Positions 5,972 to 10,840 of a stretch of DNA of 10,840 bases are shown here, piece by piece. The position numbers and the translations under genes are program-made. The stretch's first letter is position 1, and each line of letters begins with the position of its first letter. This stretch comes from an uncultured Eubacteriales bacterium (GTDB taxonomy: Bacteria; Bacillota; Clostridia; Oscillospirales; Oscillospiraceae): the NCBI GenBank assembly GCA_902475435.1, contig CABRZL010000067.1, forward strand, positions 1-10,840. Direction: 5' to 3'. A model generated the notes under the pieces. That model had not been told where the DNA came from. It searched no databases and was given only the letters and a program-made list of their open reading frames with translations.

Positions 5972-6148
5972 GCGTTTTGCATCCTGTGCGTGAGTCTTGG
6001 ATGAGCCGCCCGCGCGTTTAGCGCCCATGATCCATGCCACCGGAAAAGAGGATGATCCGTTGGAAACGTATTCCATAGTGATTTTGTTACAGTAAGAAAC
6101 CGTCCCCTGTGTATAATGGAACCATCACTTTCCGGGAGGAGTCCAACT

Positions 6149-6259
6149 ATGGAAACAATCGCAAAGAAACGGCGAAAGGCCGTCGTTGACCAATTTGACT
6201 GTGTGGTCTGCGGCTGCTGTGTAAAGGTCTGCCAACGATTGCGCAGTCGAAATGTGTGA
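6149..6259 (+). pseudogene. Truncated 4Fe-4S ferredoxin remnant
   Basis: Starting at ATG 6149 with a strong GGGAGGAG (6134-6141), the frame reads 36 codons: METIAKKRRKAVVDQF, then CVVCGCCVKVC (C18, C21, C24, C28), then an unrelated RLRSRNV end. This is the N-terminal half of a small clostridial 2[4Fe-4S] ferredoxin (usually about 60-70 residues). The proline that normally follows the fourth cysteine is replaced by glutamine, and the second cysteine cluster is missing. The frame stops at TGA 6257-6259, inside the TGTGA half-site of the next promoter. I read it as a gene cut off when the operon promoter region was joined to it. A real 36-residue metal-binding peptide is possible because the ribosome binding site and a TATAAT (6112-6117) are intact. 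Confidence 0.65.
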
Positions 6260-6301
6260 CAATATCACAGAAAAAGAATATAGCCTAAGCTATTATATAA
6301 T
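6255..6301 (+). promoter_or_regulatory. Crp/Fnr-type operator and promoter of the sulfur operon
   Basis: TGTGA (6255-6259), 5 bases, TCACA (6265-6269) is a perfect CRP-like dyad centred at 6262. Downstream are overlapping -10 candidates, TATTAT (6291-6296) and TATAAT (6296-6301), neither with a good -35 hexamer. Depending on which is used, the dyad centre falls about 41 or 46 bases before the start of transcription, near the -41.5 of class II activation. The gene for a fitting Crp/Fnr protein lies at the far end of the operon. A weak -35 with a well-placed activator box suggests activator-dependent transcription. Confidence 0.65.
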
Positions 6302-6331
6302 TATAAAGAGAGAAAACAGGAGGATAGCAAT

Positions 6332-6655
6332 ATGTCAGTTCTGGATATTACCAAGAATAACTTTCAAGAGGAAGTGATCCAAAGTCAAAAGCCAGTTCTG
6401 CTGGATTTTTGGGCCAGTTGGTGCGGTCCTTGCCGGATGGTCAGTCCCATTGTAGATGAGATCGCCGGGGAACACCCAGACATTAAGGTGGGGAAAGTCA
6501 ATATAGACGAGCAGCGGGAGTTGGCAGCTGCCTTTCAGATCGTGAGCATCCCCACCCTTTTGGTGATGAAGCACGGCAAGGTGGTCAACCAGGCCGTGGG
6601 AGCCAGACCGAAGCAGCAGATCCTTTCTATGATTTTCCAGACGCAGGGAGGATGA
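6332..6655 (+). CDS. trxA: Thioredoxin
   Basis: The product is a 107-residue cytoplasmic thioredoxin that reduces protein disulfides and, in this setting, possibly persulfides left on the neighbouring rhodanese proteins. It has the classical active site W30-C31-G-P-C34, the buried D25, and the cis-proline P74 in VSIPTLLV; length matches the family. CAGGAGG (6317-6323) lies 8 bases before the ATG. It is the first gene of a three-gene operon; the rhodanese gene begins 1 base after its stop. No thioredoxin reductase gene is nearby, so the reductant must come from elsewhere or from the operon's flavoprotein. The promoter carries a Crp/Fnr-type site. Confidence 0.96.
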   Translation: MSVLDITKNNFQEEVIQSQKPVLLDFWASWCGPCRMVSPIVDEIAGEHPDIKVGKVNIDEQRELAAAFQIVSIPTLLVMKHGKVVNQAVGARPKQQILSMIFQTQGG

Positions 6656-6656
6656 T

Positions 6657-6977
6657 ATGGGATTTTTCAATCTTTTCAAACGTTCGAATATCTATAAGGG
6701 CCTGACTCAGTTTGAGGAAACTCCCGGTGCAGTGTTGCTGGACGTGCGTACAAGGCAGGAATACGCGCAGGGCCATCTGCCTGGAAGCCAAAATGTCCCT
6801 GTAGATGAAGTGACGCAGACGGATGAAATCATTTCGGACCAGAACACGCCGCTGTTTGTATACTGCCTCAGCGGGTCCAGAAGCAGTCGCGCAGCGTCGG
6901 CGCTGCGTCGGATGGGTTATCAAAATGTGACAAATATCGGCGGGCTCAGCGGATACCGGGGAAAGGTGGAATATTAG
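6657..6977 (+). CDS. Single-domain rhodanese sulfurtransferase
   Basis: The product is a 106-residue, single-domain rhodanese of the GlpE/PspE size class. It transfers sulfane sulfur through a cysteine persulfide. The family pattern is complete: LLDVRTRQEYAQGHLPGSQNVP at 27-48, and the active loop C70-LSGSR75-S, with C70 as catalytic cysteine and R75 closing the loop; GYQNVTNIGGLSGY is the C-terminal block. There is no signal peptide; the N-terminus MGFFNLFKRSN is short and basic-hydrophobic. GGGAGG (6646-6651) overlaps the thioredoxin end and the spacing to that gene is 1 base, so translation is probably coupled. The next gene starts 1 base after the stop. Confidence 0.95.
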   Translation: MGFFNLFKRSNIYKGLTQFEETPGAVLLDVRTRQEYAQGHLPGSQNVPVDEVTQTDEIISDQNTPLFVYCLSGSRSSRAASALRRMGYQNVTNIGGLSGYRGKVEY

Positions 6978-6978
6978 A

Positions 6979-8673
6979 ATGAAAGTTGTGATCGTGGGTG
7001 GCGTGGCGGGCGGCGCCACGGCGGCAGCAAGGATCCGACGGTTGGATGAGCGGGCAGAGATCGTCGTATTTGAACGCTCCGGCTATATCTCCTATGCCAA
7101 CTGCGGCCTGCCCTATTACATCGGCGGCGTCATTGAGGATCCGGAAGAGTTGACTCTCCAGACGCCGGAGAGTTTTTGGCGGCGCTTTCGCATCGATATG
7201 CGGGTGCGGCACGAGGTGCTGGCCATTTACCCGGACCGCAGGACGGTGGCTGTCCGGAATCTGAACAGCGGAGAGGAATTTGAAGAAAGCTACGATAAGC
7301 TCCTTCTCTCTCCCGGGGCAAAGCCCACGCAGCCGGAGCTCCCCGGTGTGGGCCTGGAGAACCTGTTTACCCTGCGTACCGTGGAGGACACCCTGCGCAT
7401 CCGGGAATTTGTGGAGCACAAGAAGCCCCAGTCTGTGATTTTGGCCGGCGGCGGTTTTATCAGCCTGGAGGTGGCGGAAAATCTCCGGGAATTGGGGATG
7501 GATGTCACCATCATCCAAAGGCCCAAACAGCTGATGAATCCCTTCGATCCCGAGATGGCCTCTTTTATCCACGCAAAGCTGCGGAAGCAGGGTGTCAACT
7601 TGATGTTGGGCCATTCGGTTGAGGGATTCGAACCAGATGGCAGCGGCGTCCAAGTGCTGCTGAAAGGGGAACAGCCTGTATCAGCGGACATGGTCGTTTT
7701 GGCCATCGGCGTCACTCCGGACACCCATCTGGCAAAGGATGCCGGATTGGAACTGGGTATTCGGGACAGCATCATAGTCAATGACCGGATGGAAACCTCT
7801 GTCCCCGACATTTATGCCGTGGGTGACGCGGTGCAGGTAAAGCATTCCGTCACCGGCGCCAGCGCCCTTATTTCCTTGGCAGGCCCCGCCAATAAGCAGG
7901 GGCGCATCGCAGCGGACAACATCTGCGGGGGCGACAGCCGCTATCTGGGCTCGCAGGGTTCTTCCGTCATCAAGGTGTTCGACATGACTGCGGCCACAAC
8001 AGGCATCAATGAGCAGACCGCCAAAAGGGCCGGCATCCCCTGTGGCAAGGTCTATCTCTCTCCAGCCAGCCACGCCGGCTACTACCCCGGCGGAAAAGTG
8101 ATGACGATGAAGGTGATTTTTGAGCAGAAAACCTATAAGCTGCTGGGGGCTCAGATTGTGGGCTATGATGGCGTGGATAAGCAGATCGATATCCTGGCCA
8201 CCGCCATGCACGCGGGAATGACGGCGCTGCAGCTGAAGGATCTGGATCTGGCCTATGCTCCGCCCTATTCTTCTGCCAAGAGTCCGGTCAACATGGCCGG
8301 CTTCATGATCGAAAACATCTCCAATGGAACATTGAAGCAATTTCACTGGGATGAGGTGAATGCCCTGCCCCGTGACGGAAGCGTGACCCTGCTCGACACC
8401 CGGACAACGCAGGAATACGCAGGCGGCCGCATCGAAGGCTTCCTCAATATCCCACTGGATGAACTGCGGGAGCGGCTGGGCGAGCTGGAACCGGGGAAGC
8501 CCGTCTATGTCCTGTGCCAGAGCGGTCTGCGCAGCTATCTCGCCTGCCGCATTCTGGCGCAGAACGGCTTTGACTGCTACAACCTCTCCGGGGGCTATCG
8601 CCTCTATGAAAGCGTCCTGCTGGACGGCTGTGCCGCAGAGCAGGCATTTCCCTGCGGCATGGATAAGCACTAG
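6979..8673 (+). CDS. CoA-disulfide / persulfide reductase with C-terminal rhodanese domain
   Basis: This 564-residue FAD- and NAD(P)H-dependent oxidoreductase is fused to a rhodanese domain. The order is: FAD-binding GGVAGGATAAARIRR (7-21); single redox cysteine C42 in SYANCGLPYYIGG; NAD(P)H-binding ILAGGGFISLEVAENL (about 154-169); second FAD motif DIYAVGDA (277-284); dimerisation region with YAPPYSSAKSPVNM (Y426, Y430) typical of CoA-disulfide reductases; rhodanese domain from about 455 to 545 with LLDTRTTQEYAGGRIEG and catalytic C513 in VLCQSGLRS. Known relatives of this architecture reduce CoA disulfide, CoA persulfide or polysulfide. Two extra cysteines near the end (DGC and FPC) may take part in sulfur relay. 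It starts 1 base after the upstream rhodanese gene and ends at a shared bidirectional terminator. Whether CoA disulfide or persulfide is preferred cannot be read from sequence. Confidence 0.95.
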   Translation: MKVVIVGGVAGGATAAARIRRLDERAEIVVFERSGYISYANCGLPYYIGGVIEDPEELTLQTPESFWRRFRIDMRVRHEVLAIYPDRRTVAVRNLNSGEEFEESYDKLLLSPGAKPTQPELPGVGLENLFTLRTVEDTLRIREFVEHKKPQSVILAGGGFISLEVAENLRELGMDVTIIQRPKQLMNPFDPEMASFIHAKLRKQGVNLMLGHSVEGFEPDGSGVQVLLKGEQPVSADMVVLAIGVTPDTHLAKDAGLELGIRDSIIVNDRMETSVPDIYAVGDAVQVKHSVTGASALISLAGPANKQGRIAADNICGGDSRYLGSQGSSVIKVFDMTAATTGINEQTAKRAGIPCGKVYLSPASHAGYYPGGKVMTMKVIFEQKTYKLLGAQIVGYDGVDKQIDILATAMHAGMTALQLKDLDLAYAPPYSSAKSPVNMAGFMIENISNGTLKQFHWDEVNALPRDGSVTLLDTRTTQEYAGGRIEGFLNIPLDELRERLGELEPGKPVYVLCQSGLRSYLACRILAQNGFDCYNLSGGYRLYESVLLDGCAAEQAFPCGMDKH

Positions 8674-8677
8674 CGCA

Positions 8678-8714
8678 AAAACTGCCCATCACGGCGAATG
8701 TGATGGGCAGTTTT
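8678..8714. terminator. Bidirectional terminator between convergent genes
   Basis: A perfect 14-bp stem (8678-8691 with 8701-8714) begins with an A run and ends with a T run, so it can terminate on both strands. It follows the flavoprotein stop by 4 bases and overlaps the last base of the Crp/Fnr stop codon on the other strand. Confidence 0.88.
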
Positions 8715-9373
8715 CATTGGTTTTGCAGTTGCCGCAGTTTTGGAACATCTGTGATCTCCACCACGCCACGAGACAGCTTTACCATACCCTCGCTTTGAAA
8801 ATAGCGGAGCATTCGTGTGACAACCTCCCGGGCGGTGCCCATGTGACTTGCAATTTTCTCGTGGGTGATGGGCAGGCGGTTCGTCCCCTCCAACATGCTC
8901 TCCTGAAGAAGAAACTCCGCAAGGCGCTGATCAAAGCGTTTCCACATGATCTGTTCCATCAGCCACATGACCTCAGAGAAACGGCTGCTCATAATATCGT
9001 TGGTATAATTGGCCACAGCAGCGGACTCGTCCATCAATGCCCGATACACATCCGGCGGGATGATCCATAGTTCAGTATCCTTTTCCGCCTCAATGGTGAT
9101 ATCGAACTGAATGCTGCGCATCATGCAGGAGGCGGAAAACAAGCAGACATCCCGCTCAAACAGACGGTAAATGGTAATCTCACGTCCCTCTGGTGAGAGA
9201 ATATAAGCCCGCAGCTGTCCAGAACAAACCACCAGCAGTCCCACGCAATCTGCGGAGCCGTTGTGGAGAACGGTTCCCTTCTTCACTCTGCGGGACACGG
9301 CGGAATACAGCAGATCATCCTGTTGCCGCTCGGTCAACTGATTCCAAAAAGAAAAATAGTCTGTAAGTTCCAC
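8714..9373 (-). CDS. Crp/Fnr-family transcriptional regulator
   Basis: This is a 219-residue one-component regulator: an N-terminal cyclic-nucleotide-binding-like beta barrel (about 10-120), a dimerisation helix (about 122-155) and a C-terminal winged helix (about 160-205). The HTH is THEKIASHMGTAREVVTRMLRYF, with recognition helix R182-E183-x3-R187, the arrangement by which E. coli CRP (R180, E181, R185) reads TGTGA. There is no N-terminal FNR-type cysteine cluster. C77 and C83 (VCLFSASCMM) sit in the barrel with C43 and C50, so a thiol or persulfide signal is conceivable. The usual phosphate-binding arginine motif for cAMP is not evident. I prefer GTG 9373, with GGAGGAGG about 7 bases upstream, over in-frame ATG 9391, which has no ribosome binding site. 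It is convergent to the sulfur operon whose promoter carries a matching site. Confidence 0.92.
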   Translation of the reverse strand: MELTDYFSFWNQLTERQQDDLLYSAVSRRVKKGTVLHNGSADCVGLLVVCSGQLRAYILSPEGREITIYRLFERDVCLFSASCMMRSIQFDITIEAEKDTELWIIPPDVYRALMDESAAVANYTNDIMSSRFSEVMWLMEQIMWKRFDQRLAEFLLQESMLEGTNRLPITHEKIASHMGTAREVVTRMLRYFQSEGMVKLSRGVVEITDVPKLRQLQNQ

Positions 9374-9415
9374 TATAACCCCTCCTCCCATAAAATCAGT
9401 ATGGAACCATTGTCG

Positions 9416-9444
9416 ATTATACTTCTAATATATGCCACAAACAA
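9416..9444 (-). promoter_or_regulatory. Promoter of the Crp/Fnr regulator gene
   Basis: On the minus strand, TTGTTT (9444-9439), a 17-base spacer and a perfect TATAAT (9421-9416) lie about 40 bases before the GTG start. The -10 box is consensus and the -35 box is fair. No TGTGA-type dyad is seen over it, so clear autoregulation is not indicated. Confidence 0.75.
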
Positions 9445-9485
9445 GGCACAATTCAAGCATAAATTTTCAAGCAACAGGAGGCACC

Positions 9486-9605
9486 ACGGTTTCTCGAGCC
9501 AGAAAACGCAGAACAGTTATAGAAGCTACAGAAACATATTCAGTCCCAATTCTGTTGGAGTTTTTGCGCACGTGGGGCGTTTCATCCCACGCGCTAGGAT
9601 TTTAA
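9486..9605 (+). pseudogene. Possible 39-residue open frame lacking a standard start
   Basis: AGGAGG (9476-9481) is followed 4 bases later by ACG in the position of a start codon, then an open frame reading VSRARKRRTVIEATETY and VPILLEFLRTW to TAA 9603-9605. The composition (basic start, amphipathic helix-like middle) looks protein-like. The start codon is not standard and I recognise no family. It may be a decayed gene start or chance. Confidence 0.25.
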
Positions 9606-9697
9606 TGCTGTCAAAACAGCACATAGCCAATAAACCCTATGGCATCTATAGTGTTGCGGTGTTACACAAAAATCACCGAGTTTATTTGAAAACTCGG
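9566..9697. repeat. Series of three hairpins in the intergenic region
   Basis: First, GCGC plus GTGGG (9566-9576, with a 2-base bulge) pairs with CCCACGCGC (9586-9594). Second, TGCTGT (9606-9611) pairs with ACAGCA (9616-9621) over a CAAA loop. Third, CCGAGTTT (9676-9683) pairs with AAACTCGG (9690-9697). Together with the long stem at 9708-9746 this gives four stems in about 180 bases. There is no coding signal over most of it. It may be a structured RNA or remains of an inserted element. Confidence 0.45.
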
Positions 9698-9707
9698 CGC
9701 GAATAAG

Positions 9708-9757
9708 TACCGCAATTCTGATATTGATTGTATCAGAATTGCGGTATGTTTCTTTTC
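9708..9757 (+). terminator. Long perfect hairpin with T-rich tail
   Basis: A perfect 16-bp stem (9708-9723 with 9731-9746) closes a 7-base loop; the plus-strand tail TGTTTCTTTTC is T-rich. On the minus strand the tail is not T-rich, so it is better placed as the end of a plus-strand transcript, although the nearest annotated gene (thioesterase, -) lies on its right. It could still stop minus-strand transcription by its stem strength. Confidence 0.6.
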
Positions 9758-9807
9758 TCTGAAAGCATTGATTTCAAAGGTTTTCCATGAACCGCCTTGG
9801 ACACGTT

Positions 9808-10224
9808 TTAGACTTTCGTTTCTTCTTTTCTAAGTGCTGCATCAAACCCCGGGAGATGTTTCTTTACAACAATTGGTCTCCCGTTTGTGTCAATAAAGCA
9901 ATGGGAAGAAGTTGCGAGAGCCACGATGTCTCCGGTGTCAGCATTTCTCATAACATAGGAAAGCGATAGTCTTACACCGGTATATTGAACAAGCTTTACC
10001 TCAATCTCAATTTCATCGCTGTAGGTAGTCGAATGTTTGTACTCGCAACTTACCGACACGACAGGAGAGGCGATTCCCTCCGCTTCCAATTGCGTCATCG
10101 GGTATCCGATTTCAGATAGAAAGTTTGTCCTTGCTTCTTCCATAAAGCGTATATAATTTGAGTGGTGTGTTATCCCCATTTTATCGGTTTCATAATAATT
10201 AACTTTGTGAATGTATGTACTCAT
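9808..10224 (-). CDS. Acyl-CoA thioesterase, 4HBT/YbgC-like hotdog fold
   Basis: The product is a 138-residue, single hotdog-domain protein of the 4-hydroxybenzoyl-CoA thioesterase / YbgC / FadM group. These hydrolyse acyl- or aroyl-CoA thioesters in the cytoplasm as tetramers. The signature is near the N-terminus: VNYYETDKMGITHHSNYIRFMEEAR, with the catalytic-type aspartate D14 followed by MG, H20/H21 and Y24. The long helix follows at about 25-40, and SVSCEYKHSTTYSDEIEIEVKL then SLSYVMRNADTGDIVALATSSHCFID form the sheet. Length fits the family (about 130-140). The ATG at 10224 is 10 bases after the stop of the upstream regulator gene, and GGAG (10241-10238) overlaps that stop, so the two genes form an operon. 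The substrate cannot be assigned. Confidence 0.9.
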   Translation of the reverse strand: MSTYIHKVNYYETDKMGITHHSNYIRFMEEARTNFLSEIGYPMTQLEAEGIASPVVSVSCEYKHSTTYSDEIEIEVKLVQYTGVRLSLSYVMRNADTGDIVALATSSHCFIDTNGRPIVVKKHLPGFDAALRKEETKV

Positions 10225-10234
10225 TGTTTATCAC

Positions 10235-10840
10235 TTACTCCAAATTATTTGATAACTCGCCAAGTGTAGTTTCACCCCAGCTATAGTTTGTAAGATAACT
10301 GCCTTTGAACAGCTGCGCATATTCTGCCTTCCCGGAGAGATAGTTGTATAAATCACACTGAACCTTTTCTCGAACGATACGTCGCTTGCCGTCTACTGAT
10401 TCAATCACATCAGAGATACCGTATTCTTCCAAAGTGTTCTTCAGGCGAAGGGCCACTTTTCGATATCTTGACAGTGTTACAGTATTTGCAGGCTCGTCTT
10501 CCCAGAGGAAACCAATTGCCTCTTCCGAGGTGACATAGCCTCCCTTGCGATCCACGAGAAGTGCAAACAACTCTTTGGACTTCTTATTTCTGAAAGCAAT
10601 CGGCTTGTCCCCGACAAACACATCAAAGTATCCAAAGGTGCGGATGGAAACCGTACGGCGCTCCGGAAGATGTTCCTCCTCATCCGGTTCGGTGTCATCA
10701 ACGGAATACAGCATGACATATCTTGGAGATTTGCTGCTGGGTTCTTTTTGAGAACATATTGCCTTGATGCGACGTTCTGTTTCGGTCTTATAGTCAAAGT
10801 ATGTAAATTCAGCTTCGCCGTTTCTGAGAAGTTCTGCAAA
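10235..10840 (-). CDS. SARP-like winged-helix regulator, C-terminal part (partial)
   Basis: 201 residues are visible and the frame stays open to the right edge, so the gene starts outside the window; an internal ATG at 10714 has no reason to be the start. The region from VSIRTFGYFDVFVGDKPIAF through KKSKELFALLVDRKGGYVTSEEAIGFLWED to LSRYRKVALRLKNTLEEYGI is an OmpR/SARP-type winged helix as found at the C-terminus of two-component SARP-family response regulators in Clostridia. The end (FKGSYLTNYSWGETTLGELSNNLE) looks like a shortened bacterial transcriptional activation domain. Residues before the winged helix include an acidic linker (DDTEPDEEEHLPERR). A receiver or other sensor domain would be expected upstream but is not visible. 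It shares an operon with the thioesterase gene 10 bases downstream. Confidence 0.82.
   Translation of the reverse strand, partial: FAELLRNGEAEFTYFDYKTETERRIKAICSQKEPSSKSPRYVMLYSVDDTEPDEEEHLPERRTVSIRTFGYFDVFVGDKPIAFRNKKSKELFALLVDRKGGYVTSEEAIGFLWEDEPANTVTLSRYRKVALRLKNTLEEYGISDVIESVDGKRRIVREKVQCDLYNYLSGKAEYAQLFKGSYLTNYSWGETTLGELSNNLE

Noticed and set aside
5957..6076. 39-codon minus-strand frame
   Set aside because: It has protein-like basic content but no ribosome binding site and no known family; kept only as a remark in a finding.
7681..8670. 329-codon minus-strand frame
   Set aside because: Antisense shadow of the GC-rich flavoprotein gene; low-complexity content and no start signal.
8459..9070. 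203-codon plus-strand frame across the convergent gene ends
   Set aside because: It spans the bidirectional terminator and is out of frame with the reductase and antisense to the Crp/Fnr gene; both real genes have strong motifs.
9566..9746. CRISPR array or insertion-sequence ends
   Set aside because: The hairpins differ from each other in sequence and spacing, there are no repeated spacers, and no transposase is present.

Overview
The window looks like a chromosomal segment of an anaerobic, probably gut-associated, member of the Clostridia (Oscillospirales-like). The grounds are purine-rich Shine-Dalgarno sequences before almost every gene, a mixture of AT-rich and GC-rich segments, a tmRNA tag ending in AAA, a Clostridia-type 79-residue small protein, a Crp/Fnr regulator with a CxxSASC-type motif and a SARP-type winged-helix regulator. 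The taxonomic assignment is inference from style and gene content.

Layout, left to right. Positions 1-135 hold the 3' end of a ribosome hibernation factor (hpf), followed by its terminator. A convergent gene at 309-1325 (-) encodes a crotonase-fold enzyme that keeps the His/His/Asp pattern of 6-oxocamphor hydrolase. A roughly 430-base AT-rich gap leads to a palindromic operator-like site, a strong promoter and a compact hairpin RNA leader. After these come a conserved 79-residue small protein, an intrinsic terminator and a MATE-family efflux transporter (2213-3634). A second strong promoter (3655-3683) starts the trans-translation cluster: smpB, a cyclophilin (1 base later) and the 350-nt tmRNA gene ssrA (4763-5112). 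A low-molecular-weight protein tyrosine phosphatase follows at 5194-5676.

Positions 5677-6331 carry no intact gene. They hold a terminator, a nested inverted repeat and a truncated ferredoxin remnant, then an activator-type promoter with a TGTGA-N5-TCACA site. That promoter leads into a tight three-gene operon: thioredoxin, single-domain rhodanese, and a CoA-disulfide/persulfide reductase with a C-terminal rhodanese domain (6332-8673). The set fits handling of sulfane sulfur, persulfides or low-molecular-weight disulfides. Convergent to it and sharing a bidirectional terminator is a Crp/Fnr regulator (8714-9373, -). Its recognition helix has the CRP-type R-E-x3-R pattern that reads TGTGA, so it is the obvious candidate to act on the operon promoter.

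The last part has a roughly 430-base gap full of hairpins (9374-9807), a 4HBT/YbgC-like acyl-CoA thioesterase (9808-10224, -), and the C-terminal part of a response-regulator-like SARP winged-helix protein that runs off the right edge.

No phage, CRISPR, toxin or intact mobile element was recognised. The best candidates for something new are the leader RNA at 1793-1849, the Crp/Fnr-operon pairing, and the hairpin-rich gap before the thioesterase.
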